This document shows positions 1 through 6,953 of a stretch of 14,180 nucleotides of DNA, one piece after another. The stretch's first letter is position 1; each line of letters begins with the position of its first letter. Made by a program: the position numbers and the translations under genes. Under the pieces are notes generated by a model. That model did no database searches. It saw only the letters and a list, made by a program, of their open reading frames with translations, and was not told the DNA's origin. Source of the DNA: JBHGAV01 sp041946685 (GTDB taxonomy: Bacteria > Acidobacteriota > Terriglobia > Bryobacterales > Bryobacteraceae); the NCBI GenBank assembly GCA_041946685.1, contig JBHGAV010000082.1, forward strand, positions 1 through 14,180, in the 5' to 3' direction.

Positions 1-30
1 AACGCATCGCGGCGTTCCTGCGCCCGATTT

Positions 31-36
31 TACAAT
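31..36 (+). promoter_or_regulatory. Possible -10 box (TACAAT) just before tgt
   Basis: TACAAT differs from TATAAT at one base and ends 6 nt before the TTG start codon. Transcription would then begin at or near the start codon, giving a leaderless or nearly leaderless mRNA. No convincing -35 box is seen in the few bases available upstream, and a TTG start would be unusual for a leaderless message. This is a weak call. Confidence 0.25.
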
Positions 37-42
37 AGTGGC

Positions 43-1200
43 TTGCCTGGCATTCAATTCGAAATCGTGGCCGAGTGCCCGGAGACGGGCGCGCGCGCCG
101 GACTGCTGAAAACTCCCCATGGGGTTGTCGAGACGCCCGTCTTCATGCCGGTCGGCACCCAGGCCAGCGTGAAGGGCGTCACGCCGCGCGATCTCATCGA
201 CCAGGCCGATGCCCGGCTGCTGCTCGCCAACACCTATCATCTTTACTTGCGGCCGGGACACGAGGCCATCCGGCGGCTCGGCGGCCTGCACCGGTTTATG
301 TCCTGGCCCCGGGCGATCCTCACCGATTCCGGGGGCTACCAGGTCTTCAGCCTGAGCGATTTGCGCAAGGTCACCGATGAGGGCGTGCTGTTTCGCTCCC
401 ACCTGAACGGCGACGCCCACATGTTCACGCCCGAATCCACGGTGGATGTGCAACTCGCGCTAGGCAGCGACATCCTGATGGTGCTGGACGAGTGCCTGCC
501 TTATCCGGCGACCCACGAGACCGCCCGCCATTCCGTGGCGCGCACGGTCAACTGGGCGCGCGCGGCATTCGCTCACTACCGGAGGTTCGTGGCGGAGTCG
601 GGAACCGGCGGGTCGCTGTTCCCGATCGTGCAGGGCTCGATGTTCCCGGACCTCAGGCGGCAGTGCGCCGAGGCTCTTCTGGAGTTGGACGCCGAGGGGT
701 ACGCGATCGGCGGGCTTTCGGTCGGCGAGCCGCGGATCCTCAGCATGGAAATGGTGGAGGTGGCGGCGCCGCTGCTCCCGCGGGACCGGCCGCGCTACGT
801 GATGGGCGTCGGCCTGCCGGAGGAACTGCCTGAATACGTGGCCCGGGGGATCGACATGATGGATTGCGTCCTGCCCTCCCGCAACGCGCGAAACGGATGC
901 CTGTTCACCTCTCAGGGCAGGGTGATCATCAAGCAGGCGCGGTATAAAGAGGACCCGGCCCCCGTAGACGAGAACTGCTCCTGCTATGCCTGCCGGAACT
1001 TCTCCCGGGCTTACCTTCGCCACCTCTTTCAGGCCGGCGAGATGCTCTTCTCCACCCTCGCCACCGTTCACAATCTGCGGCGCTATTTCGACGTGATGCG
1101 CGGCATCCGGCAGGCGATCATCGAAGGCCGCTTCCGGGAGTATCTGGGCGGAGTACGGGCCGCGCTCCAGGCGGCGCCGGCTTTAGGCGATGCGGGCTGA
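43..1200 (+). CDS. tgt: tRNA-guanine transglycosylase (queuine/preQ1 tRNA-ribosyltransferase)
   Basis: Exchanges guanine-34 in the anticodon wobble position of GUN tRNAs (Asp, Asn, His, Tyr) for preQ1, a step of queuosine synthesis in the cytoplasm. The 385-residue protein aligns by eye over its whole length with bacterial Tgt. Visible hallmarks are TPVFMPVGTQ (31-40), LTDSGGYQVFSL with the general-base Asp95, GGLSVGEP (223-230), and RGIDMMDCVLPSRNARNG with nucleophile Asp274. The zinc site is Cys312, Cys314, Cys317 and His343. The start is TTG at 43: the frame is open to the window edge, but family alignment places the N-terminus at about FEIVAECPETG, and no ATG or GTG in frame fits better. 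No Shine-Dalgarno is visible. TACAAT at 31-36 lies 6 nt before the start. It heads the Sec accessory genes, as queA-tgt-yajC-secDF does in many bacteria. Identity is very secure; the start is less so. Confidence 0.97.
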   Translation: MPGIQFEIVAECPETGARAGLLKTPHGVVETPVFMPVGTQASVKGVTPRDLIDQADARLLLANTYHLYLRPGHEAIRRLGGLHRFMSWPRAILTDSGGYQVFSLSDLRKVTDEGVLFRSHLNGDAHMFTPESTVDVQLALGSDILMVLDECLPYPATHETARHSVARTVNWARAAFAHYRRFVAESGTGGSLFPIVQGSMFPDLRRQCAEALLELDAEGYAIGGLSVGEPRILSMEMVEVAAPLLPRDRPRYVMGVGLPEELPEYVARGIDMMDCVLPSRNARNGCLFTSQGRVIIKQARYKEDPAPVDENCSCYACRNFSRAYLRHLFQAGEMLFSTLATVHNLRRYFDVMRGIRQAIIEGRFREYLGGVRAALQAAPALGDAG

Positions 1201-1320
1201 CGGCCCGGTTCGGATCGGCCCTGGAGCTTGTCCCCACGCTTCGGAGGCCCGCGGCGGCGCACGTTGCAGCGGCCGCTTCGCTTGACATCATCGTCTCTGT
1301 TCAGGCACGCTAGGAGGGTT

Positions 1321-1346
1321 AGGAACCGCCCTGCGCGGCAGTTCCT
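1321..1346 (+). promoter_or_regulatory. Inverted repeat upstream of the putative yajC promoter box
   Basis: AGGAAC (1321-1326) pairs with GTTCCT (1341-1346), and the inner GCC (1328-1330) pairs with GGC (1337-1339). A single C/A mismatch separates the two stems, and the loop is 6 nt. The dyad ends 5 nt before TATACT. No U-run follows, so it is unlikely to be an intrinsic terminator for tgt. A protein-binding dyad or a tgt 3' end hairpin are both possible. Confidence 0.4.
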
Positions 1347-1351
1347 GTGTG

Positions 1352-1357
1352 TATACT
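1352..1357 (+). promoter_or_regulatory. Candidate -10 box for the yajC-secD-secF transcript
   Basis: TATACT matches the -10 consensus at 5 of 6 positions and lies 94 nt before the yajC start, in the 256-nt gap after tgt. No good -35 hexamer sits 16-18 nt upstream. A perfect TTGACA occurs at 1282-1287, but it is too far from this box and has no good -10 of its own. The call rests on one hexamer and position. Confidence 0.35.
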
Positions 1358-1423
1358 CCAATAAGGAAAGAAAAACCAGCTCTCCGCTTTGTACTCCGTA
1401 AAGGGTTTGGTGAATTCGAAGAT

Positions 1424-1439
1424 CAGCCGGAACCGGCTG
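1424..1439 (+). promoter_or_regulatory. Hairpin in the yajC 5' leader next to its ribosome-binding site
   Basis: CAGCCGG and CCGGCTG form a perfect dyad separated by AA. It folds as a 6-bp GC-rich stem with a GAAC tetraloop. It ends 6 nt before the AGAGG Shine-Dalgarno (1446-1450) of yajC, so it could affect ribosome loading. No riboswitch family is recognised in the 94-nt leader. Confidence 0.45.
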
Positions 1440-1456
1440 TCAAGTAGAGGCCGCAC

Positions 1457-1783
1457 GTGGTACTGACTTTTCTCCTCCAGCAACAGCAAGCTCCTCCGGC
1501 GAGCCCGGTGGGGTTCCCGATCACTTTCCTGCTCATTCTTGTTATCTTCTATTTCTTGCTCTTCTTGCCGATGCAGCGCCAGCGCAAGAGGCAGAGAAAA
1601 ATGCTGAGCGAGCTTCAGAACGGCCAGACTGTGCTGACCAACGGGGGAATCGTAGGCACGATCGTCTCGATGAACGCCGAGGACGACACCCTGATCCTTC
1701 GCGTCAAGCCCGATAATGTCAAGCTGCAACTCTCCCGGAGCGCTGTGGCCGGCCTGATCCAGCCGGCGGAGGCCAAGAAGTAG
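1457..1783 (+). CDS. yajC: Preprotein translocase subunit YajC
   Basis: Small inner-membrane protein that associates with SecDF-SecYEG and helps export and membrane insertion. The 108-residue product has the family layout: a short N-terminal part, one strongly hydrophobic helix (about 19-39), a basic patch PMQRQRKRQRKM right after it on the cytoplasmic side, and a soluble domain with QNGQTVLTNGGIVGTI (about 54-69). The start is GTG at 1457, with AGAGG 6 nt upstream and the expected N-terminal length. It lies 16 nt before secD on the same strand and is surely co-transcribed with it. The N-terminal QQQQAPPASP stretch before the helix is low-complexity and variable in the family. Confidence 0.95.
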   Translation: MVLTFLLQQQQAPPASPVGFPITFLLILVIFYFLLFLPMQRQRKRQRKMLSELQNGQTVLTNGGIVGTIVSMNAEDDTLILRVKPDNVKLQLSRSAVAGLIQPAEAKK

Positions 1784-1799
1784 CGATTCTGAGAGTGCG

Positions 1800-3419
1800 A
1801 TGAAGAAGAACCTGACCACCAAGGCGATCGTCATTGTGGCGGTGATCCTGGCGTGCGCGCTGGGGTTGATCGGCCTGCCAAGATCACTCGACCAGCTCAA
1901 CGCGAACGTCCGGAAGAATATCCGCCTCGGCCTCGACCTGCGCGGCGGGAGCCATCTGATTCTCCAGGTGCGGGTGCACGAGGCCGCCAAGGCGAAGGCC
2001 GACATGGCGATCGAGAGCCTGCGGGAGGAACTCCGAAAGGCCAACATTGATTACACCTCGATCGACCGGAATGACCCCCAGCGGGTGGAGGACACCGACT
2101 CGATCTACCTCCAGATCAAGGGTGTGCCCGCGACCCGGGCCGGAGATCTGCGCGCCCTGGTTAACGAGCGTTTCGCCTCCTGGATCCTGACCGGCGTCAG
2201 CGCCACAGACTACCGCCTGACAATGCGCCCGGCCGAGCTGCTGGCCCTCAAGCGGGACACCGTCGAGCGCACGATCCGGACCCTGGAGCGCCGCATCAAC
2301 AGCCTCGGGCTGACCGAGCCGGTGATCCAGCAGCACGGAAGCAGCGAGAAGGAGTTTGAGATCCTGGTGCAACTGCCGGGTGTGGACGACCCCGCGCGCT
2401 TCAAGCAGATCATGGGAACGACCGCGGTCCTGGAGATCAGCGAGGTGAAGGACGGCCCGTTCTCATCCCGCGACCAGGCGCTCGCCAAGCACGGCGGGGT
2501 ACTGCCCCTGAACACCAAGCTGGCTCCAGAGACCCGGACCCGCGGCGAGGCCGGAGAGAGCTGGTGGCTGGTGAACCGCGTCCCGGTGATCACCGGCGAG
2601 GACCTGCGGAATGCCCGGCCAGGCCGGGATGAATTCGGCAAGTGGGAAACGGACTTTTCGCTCAGCCCGGATGGCGCCCGGCGGTTCGCCCGGTTCACCG
2701 AGGCGAACATCGGGAACCGGCTGGCGATTATCCTCGATAACCAGGTCAGGAGCGCCCCGGTGATCCAGTCGCGGATCGAGGACCAGGGGCGCATCACCGG
2801 CGCCGCTAACGAGCAGGACGCCTCGGATCTGGCCGTCGTGCTCCAGTCAGGCTCGCTGCCGGCCGGAATCGATTACCTGGAGGAGCGGACGATCGGACCC
2901 TCCCTCGGGGCCGACTCGATTCGCCAGGGGGTGGTTTCGGGGCTGGTGGGCCTGGCCCTCGTCATCACGGTGATGGTCCTTTACTACAAGAAGAGTGGGA
3001 TCAACGCCGTCATCGCCTTGCTGCTCAATGCCCTGATCACGCTGGCTGCCTTGAGTTATTTCGACGCTGTCTGGACGCTGCCGGGCATCGCCGGATTCAT
3101 CCTCAGCCTGGGCATGGCGGTGGACAGTAACGTATTGATTTTTGAGAGGATTCGAGAAGAGCTGCGGGGTGGAAAGGGTGTCATCGCAGCGGTGGACGCC
3201 GGGTTCGACCGGGCGTTCATCACCATTATCGACACGCACGTGGTCACCGTGGTCTCCAGCGCCTTCCTGTTCATGTTCGGGACGGGCCCCGTCAAGGGAT
3301 TTGCGGTGACCCTGGTAGTCGGGCTGGTCGCCAACCTGTTCACGGCAGTGTTCGTCTCCCGGACGATGTTCGATTACACGTTGTCGCGCCAGACCCGAGT
3401 AGCGACGTTGAGCATTTAG
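1800..3419 (+). CDS. secD: Protein translocase subunit SecD
   Basis: RND-superfamily membrane protein. With SecF it uses the proton gradient to pull preproteins from SecYEG on the periplasmic side. The 539 residues show TM1 (about 8-26), then the conserved RLGLDLRGGSHLILQV motif (42-57) and a large periplasmic P1 region to about residue 370. Five C-terminal TM segments follow, at about 375-395, 401-418, 427-447, 473-493 and 499-521. GMAVDSNVLIFERIREEL (438-455) carries Asp442, in the region tied to proton transport. It is shorter than E. coli SecD (615 residues), as in many non-enteric bacteria. ATG at 1800 is 16 nt after yajC, with a weak GAGAG upstream. secF follows after 90 nt. Confidence 0.97.
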   Translation: MKKNLTTKAIVIVAVILACALGLIGLPRSLDQLNANVRKNIRLGLDLRGGSHLILQVRVHEAAKAKADMAIESLREELRKANIDYTSIDRNDPQRVEDTDSIYLQIKGVPATRAGDLRALVNERFASWILTGVSATDYRLTMRPAELLALKRDTVERTIRTLERRINSLGLTEPVIQQHGSSEKEFEILVQLPGVDDPARFKQIMGTTAVLEISEVKDGPFSSRDQALAKHGGVLPLNTKLAPETRTRGEAGESWWLVNRVPVITGEDLRNARPGRDEFGKWETDFSLSPDGARRFARFTEANIGNRLAIILDNQVRSAPVIQSRIEDQGRITGAANEQDASDLAVVLQSGSLPAGIDYLEERTIGPSLGADSIRQGVVSGLVGLALVITVMVLYYKKSGINAVIALLLNALITLAALSYFDAVWTLPGIAGFILSLGMAVDSNVLIFERIREELRGGKGVIAAVDAGFDRAFITIIDTHVVTVVSSAFLFMFGTGPVKGFAVTLVVGLVANLFTAVFVSRTMFDYTLSRQTRVATLSI

Positions 3420-3452
3420 AAGTTTTGTGGTAGTTTTTTTTCAACGGTTGGG

Positions 3453-3466
3453 AACTTTTCGAAGTT
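3453..3466 (+). other. Small UUCG-loop hairpin between secD and secF
   Basis: AACTT-TTCG-AAGTT is a perfect 5-bp stem closed by a UUCG-type loop, 43 nt before the secF start. An eight-T tract lies just upstream at 3434-3441, on the wrong side for an intrinsic terminator of the plus strand. It may mark an mRNA processing or stability element, or be chance in an AT-richer gap. Confidence 0.3.
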
Positions 3467-3509
3467 GGCCGGTGTCAAGGTGTTACTAGCGCCGGCGTAG
3501 GCTGCCGTA

Positions 3510-4739
3510 ATGGAACTGTTTCGCGAAACCAATATTGACTTCCTTGGGAAGACACGTTTAGCCGTCGGTTTATCGCTGGCGCTTATCATCGCAACCATCG
3601 CCAGTCTCATCATCAAGGGGGGGCCGAAGTGGGGGATTGACTTCCGCGGCGGCACCTTGGTGTACGTGAAATTCCGGCAGCAACCTCCTCTGGACCAGAT
3701 CCGCTCGGCCCTTGAGAACCGGATCCCCGGCGAAATCACCGTTCAGGAGTTCACCGGCGCGCGGGAGATCATCATCGGGACCGAGATGAAGGACGAGAGC
3801 TCGCTGGCCAATGCCCGCCAGATCATCACGAACACGCTGGCGGAACGGTTCGGCCAGGCCGGCTCGAAGATCGACTTCAACAACGCGGGCGCTCAGGCGT
3901 TGGTGGACCGGCTCAGGGACCCCCTCCAGCGCGCCAACGTGGCGCTTTCCGAACAGCAATTGGAAGAACTGGTGGGCCGGATGCTCGCCTTCCGGGATCG
4001 CGACCGCTCGGGGCTGCTGGCGAGCTTCGACGAACTCTCGGCGGTGCCCGGCGTGACCCCGGCGGTGATCGCGACGCTAAAGGAGGAAGCGGCTTTGGCG
4101 CCGTTCACCATCCGCCAGGTGGAGATCGTCGGACCCAAGGTGGGAGCGGACCTGCGGCAAAAGGCCCTGCTCGCGACCCTCTACGCTCTCGGGGGGATGC
4201 TGGTTTACATTGCTTTCCGGTTTGAGTTCATCGCCGGAGTGGCGGCGGTTCTGGCGATCATCCACGACACGATTATCACGATCGGGTTCTTCACGTTCTT
4301 CAACCGCGAGATCAGTCTGACGGTCATCGCCGCCCTGCTCACCCTGATCGGCTACTCGATGAACGACAAGATTGTCGTCTTCGACCGGTTGCGCGAGAAC
4401 CTGAAGCTCAGGATCCGGGAAAAGCTCCCGGCGCTGATCAACCGCAGCATCAACCAGACTTTGAGCAGGACGCTGCTGACGGCGGGCCCGACGCTGTTGT
4501 GTACGGTTGCCCTGTATTTCCTGGGCGGGCCCGTTCTGAACAGTATTGCCTACGCGCTGTTCATCGGGATCGTGGTCGGGACGTACTCGTCGATCTTCAT
4601 CGCGAGCGCGATCCTGGTGGCGTGGCAGAGTTTCACCGAGCGCCGGAAGAAGGCGGTGGGATCTCCGTCTGCGGCGCCGGTGTCCAATAAGAAGGAGGCC
4701 GCCCGGAGGGGAACCTCCAAGGCGGTGAAGCAGGTTTGA
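3510..4739 (+). CDS. secF: Protein translocase subunit SecF (with enlarged periplasmic domain)
   Basis: Partner of SecD in the proton-driven export accessory complex of the inner membrane. The protein has 409 residues against about 320 in E. coli. Hallmarks are TM1 (about 16-35), WGIDFRGGTLVYV (41-53), VEIVGPKVGADL (204-215), and TM helices at about 218-236, 243-262, 268-288, 323-340 and 346-372. GYSMNDKIVVFDRLREN (281-297) carries the conserved Asp286. Extra length comes from about 124-198 in the periplasmic domain, including a leucine/proline-rich ELSAVPGVTPAVIATL stretch, and from a basic Lys/Arg-rich tail (about 378-409). ATG at 3510 is forced by a TAG stop at 3498-3500, and no good Shine-Dalgarno is seen. 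Identity is secure. Confidence 0.96.
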   Translation: MELFRETNIDFLGKTRLAVGLSLALIIATIASLIIKGGPKWGIDFRGGTLVYVKFRQQPPLDQIRSALENRIPGEITVQEFTGAREIIIGTEMKDESSLANARQIITNTLAERFGQAGSKIDFNNAGAQALVDRLRDPLQRANVALSEQQLEELVGRMLAFRDRDRSGLLASFDELSAVPGVTPAVIATLKEEAALAPFTIRQVEIVGPKVGADLRQKALLATLYALGGMLVYIAFRFEFIAGVAAVLAIIHDTIITIGFFTFFNREISLTVIAALLTLIGYSMNDKIVVFDRLRENLKLRIREKLPALINRSINQTLSRTLLTAGPTLLCTVALYFLGGPVLNSIAYALFIGIVVGTYSSIFIASAILVAWQSFTERRKKAVGSPSAAPVSNKKEAARRGTSKAVKQV

Positions 4740-4803
4740 TGTCAAGCCATCGCCGGCGCTTTTCGGACGAGAGGGTTGGTTGTCCGGAACCGGCGGGCAT
4801 GCG

Positions 4804-4815
4804 CCTCACGTGAGG
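4804..4815. promoter_or_regulatory. 12-bp perfect palindrome overlapping the tonB ribosome-binding site
   Basis: CCTCACGTGAGG reads the same on both strands. Its right half (GAGG) is part of the purine-rich stretch GAGGAAAGG (4812-4820) that precedes tonB. It could act as a DNA operator or as a short RNA hairpin masking part of the ribosome-binding site. In RNA the stem is only 4 bp and the AAAGG part stays free, so the effect would be mild. Confidence 0.3.
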
Positions 4816-4829
4816 AAAGGGTAACCGTT

Positions 4830-5594
4830 ATGTTCGAACAAAGCCTTCTCGAGACCAAGGGAAAAACAGCGAAGCCCTGGACGGTGGCGGTTTCGTTCAT
4901 CAGCCAATGCCTGCTGGTCGGCATCGCCATCCTGATCCCGTTGATTTACACGGACACGCTCCCGAGGACTACGCTGACCAGCTTTCTGGTGGCGCCGCCT
5001 CCGCCGCCTCCGCCGCCTCCGCCGCCCGCAGCGGCTCCGGTGAAGGTGGCCAAGGTAATCCCGCGGCAGTTTGACGCCGGCCGCCTGATGGCCCCGAAGG
5101 CGATTCCGAAAGAGATCGCGATGATCAAGGAAGAAGAGCTGCCTCCGCCCTCGGCCGGTGCGGTTGGTGTGGTCGGCGGCGTGCCGGGCGGCGTGCCCGG
5201 CGGGACACCCGGCGGCGTCATCGGCGGCATCATCAGCGCTGCGCCCGTGGCCGCTCCTCCGCCTCCGCCTCCGCCGAAAGTCGAAGTGCAGAAGCCCAAG
5301 GAGGTGCAGCGCATCCGGGTCGGCGGCAACGTGCAGCAGGCGAACCTGATCAAGAAGACCATTCCCGTGTACCCGCCGCTGGCCAAGCAGGCGCGAATCC
5401 AGGGAGTCGTCCGGCTGACGGCCATTATCGGCACGGACGGCACGATCAAGAATTTGCAAGTGATGAGCGGGCACCCGCTGCTGATCCCGGCCGCGCTCGA
5501 AGCGGTGAAGCAGTGGGTCTACCGGCCGACTCTGCTGAACGGCGAGCCGGTTGAAGTGATCACGCAAATCGATGTGAATTTCACATTGCAGTAA
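4830..5594 (+). CDS. tonB: TonB family energy transducer (proline-rich)
   Basis: Periplasm-spanning protein that passes ExbB/ExbD-derived energy to outer-membrane TonB-dependent receptors. The 254 residues show a short cytoplasmic end, one TM anchor (about 18-40), and an 11-proline run (56-66). A VPGGVPGGTPGG glycine/proline segment (118-129) and a second proline run (143-149) follow. The C-terminal TonB domain (about 172-254) contains IPVYPPLAKQARIQG, QWVYRPTLLNGEPV and the final beta strand IDVNFTLQ. ATG at 4830 is chosen because AAAGG lies 9 nt upstream and gives a normal short N-terminus. An in-frame GTG at 4776 would add 18 charged residues and has no ribosome-binding site. It is the first gene of a five-gene same-strand cluster, with exbB 48 nt downstream. 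The long proline runs predict dependence on elongation factor P. Confidence 0.92.
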   Translation: MFEQSLLETKGKTAKPWTVAVSFISQCLLVGIAILIPLIYTDTLPRTTLTSFLVAPPPPPPPPPPPAAAPVKVAKVIPRQFDAGRLMAPKAIPKEIAMIKEEELPPPSAGAVGVVGGVPGGVPGGTPGGVIGGIISAAPVAAPPPPPPPKVEVQKPKEVQRIRVGGNVQQANLIKKTIPVYPPLAKQARIQGVVRLTAIIGTDGTIKNLQVMSGHPLLIPAALEAVKQWVYRPTLLNGEPVEVITQIDVNFTLQ

Positions 5595-5642
5595 AGAAGG
5601 TCACGTCGTTAAGACGAATTCAACTCGCAGGAGAAAAGAACA

Positions 5643-6374
5643 ATGCTTCTACAATTGCAAGTTTGGTCCTTCCTGTTGCTCCAGGAAGGCGGCACCATCG
5701 GCTGGGATCCGCGCGCGCTGTGGAACCAGATGGGCCTCCTCGCCAAGATCGTGGTGATCATCCTGTTCTGCATGTCCGCTTGGTCGATCGGTGTAATGAT
5801 CGACCGCTTGCTCGCCTATAGCGGGGCGAGGAAGCAGTCGCGGCAGTTCGCCCCGGCGGTAGCCGGCGCGTTGCGCGAAGGGAAGCTGGACGAGGCGGTG
5901 AAGATCGCGGACCGGTACAAGAAGAGCCACTTGGCGAAGGTGGTCGTGGCGGGCCTCCAGGAATTCCGCGCGCATCAGATCAGCTCCGAGATTCCCGGCG
6001 AAGAGATCGAGGCTTCTAAACGTGCTCTGGAGCGCGCCGAAGCGATCGTTCACGCCGAGCTGAAGCGCGGCGTCACCACGCTGGCGACGATCGGAGCGAC
6101 GGCGCCGTTCGTCGGGCTGTTCGGCACGGTGGTGGGCATCATCAACGCGTTCCGCGGGATTTCGACCGAGAAATCGACCGGTTTGGGCGCGGTGGCCGGC
6201 GGTATTTCCGAGGCCCTCGTCACGACCGCTATCGGTCTGTTCGTCGCCATCCCGGCGTTCTGGATGTTCAACTACTTCACCACCAAGATCGAAGGCTTCG
6301 ACGTCGAGATGAGCAACTCCAGCTCGGAGTTGATTGATTACTTCCTGAAGCGTTCGCAGCGCGTTAGCAAGTAA
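5643..6374 (+). CDS. exbB: ExbB/TolQ/MotA-family proton channel protein
   Basis: Forms the pentameric scaffold of the Ton motor in the inner membrane. The 243 residues carry three TM helices (about 31-54, 145-169 and 187-210) and a cytoplasmic loop between the first two. The family signature GATAPFVGLFGTVVGI (151-166) is present, and TM3 contains EALVTTAIGLFVAIPA (190-205). Thr153 and Thr195 match the pore threonines of E. coli ExbB (148 and 181) by motif position. ATG at 5643 has AGGAGA 8 nt upstream. It sits between tonB and two exbD genes, which argues for the Ton rather than the Tol system; no tolA, tolB or pal is nearby. Gene symbol by family and context. Confidence 0.93.
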   Translation: MLLQLQVWSFLLLQEGGTIGWDPRALWNQMGLLAKIVVIILFCMSAWSIGVMIDRLLAYSGARKQSRQFAPAVAGALREGKLDEAVKIADRYKKSHLAKVVVAGLQEFRAHQISSEIPGEEIEASKRALERAEAIVHAELKRGVTTLATIGATAPFVGLFGTVVGIINAFRGISTEKSTGLGAVAGGISEALVTTAIGLFVAIPAFWMFNYFTTKIEGFDVEMSNSSSELIDYFLKRSQRVSK

Positions 6375-6412
6375 ACGTACGGAAGACAAGCGAGTTGAAC
6401 CCGTGGTTTCGT

Positions 6413-6433
6413 AGGGGTCGGCCAGCGACCCCT
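6413..6433 (+). other. Strong hairpin between exbB and exbD
   Basis: AGGGGTCG (6413-6420) and CGACCCCT (6426-6433) are perfectly complementary with a 5-nt GCCAG loop. The stem is 8 bp, six of them G-C. It lies 38 nt after exbB and is followed by GC-rich sequence, not by U residues, so it is not an intrinsic terminator. A 3' end protecting or processing hairpin that lets ExbB be made in excess of ExbD is a plausible role (inference). Confidence 0.55.
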
Positions 6434-6468
6434 GCGGGGCCGGGGAAATGCTCATTAAGGAAAGGCTT

Positions 6469-6912
6469 ATGGCACAACGGCAATCGCCTCCGCCGGCCTC
6501 CAGTCCGAACGTCGTGCCCATGGTGGACGTAATGCTCGTGCTGCTGATCATCTTCATGGTGGTCACGCCGATGCTTTCCAAGGGAATCAGCGTGGACATG
6601 GTCAAGACACGCAATCCGATCGCCATGCAGGGCGCGGATAAAGACGACGCCATCCTGATTGCGGTGACCAAGGAGGGCCGGACGTATCTCGGCACGACGC
6701 AAACGCCGCCGGACCAGTTGCCCCAGAAGGTAAAGGACCTGCTCGTGAACCGGCTCGACAAGATGGTGTACCTGCGCAGTGATGCGCGCGCCCGTTACGA
6801 GCGGGTGGTCGAAGTCGTGGACAACCTGAGGGCGGCCGGCGTGGATCAGATCGGACTGCTGGCGGAGCAGATCAGGGATAGAGGAACGGCCGCGGCCACC
6901 ACCGTTCAGTAG
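6469..6912 (+). CDS. exbD: ExbD/TolR-family biopolymer transport protein (first copy)
   Basis: Forms the ExbD dimer that turns inside the ExbB pentamer and carries the proton-binding aspartate. The 147 residues show a short polar N-terminus and PNVVPMVDVMLVLLIIFMVV (13-32), with Asp20 at the place of the essential TM aspartate (E. coli Asp25). A periplasmic domain (about 55-135) ends in the typical VDNLRAAGVDQIGLL. ATG at 6469 is preferred because AAGGA lies 7 nt upstream. Another in-frame ATG at 6448 would add seven residues and has only a poor GGGG before it. It lies 94 nt after exbB, across the hairpin described separately, and 41 nt before a second exbD. Confidence 0.93.
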   Translation: MAQRQSPPPASSPNVVPMVDVMLVLLIIFMVVTPMLSKGISVDMVKTRNPIAMQGADKDDAILIAVTKEGRTYLGTTQTPPDQLPQKVKDLLVNRLDKMVYLRSDARARYERVVEVVDNLRAAGVDQIGLLAEQIRDRGTAAATTVQ

Positions 6913-6953
6913 CGGCGCGGCCAGATGTTTTCTTTGAAGAGGAGATAACTCTC

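Noticed and set aside
1282..1287. Perfect TTGACA in the tgt-yajC gap as a -35 box
   Set aside because: No acceptable -10 hexamer is found 15-19 nt downstream; the nearest good -10 (1352) is far too distant.
1319..2047. Long open frame on the minus strand opposite yajC and the start of secD
   Set aside because: It lies fully opposite two well-recognised genes, its product is Arg/Ser/Leu-rich without family features, and such frames are usual in GC-rich genes.
3420..3509. T8 tract after secD as a terminator
   Set aside because: No stable GC stem precedes the T-run (3434-3441), and secF follows in the normal operon order.
4776..4829. Upstream GTG start for tonB
   Set aside because: It would add 18 charged residues before the normal TonB N-terminus and has no ribosome-binding site, whereas ATG 4830 has one at good spacing.
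6448..6468. Upstream ATG start for the first exbD
   Set aside because: AAGGA is placed 7 nt before ATG 6469 and lies inside the extra coding stretch; ExbD proteins normally have a short N-terminus.
5649..6761. 370-codon open frame on the minus strand opposite exbB and exbD
   Set aside because: A mirror of codon bias in exbB/exbD. The His/Arg/Asp-rich product has no recognisable domain, and there is no ribosome-binding site context.
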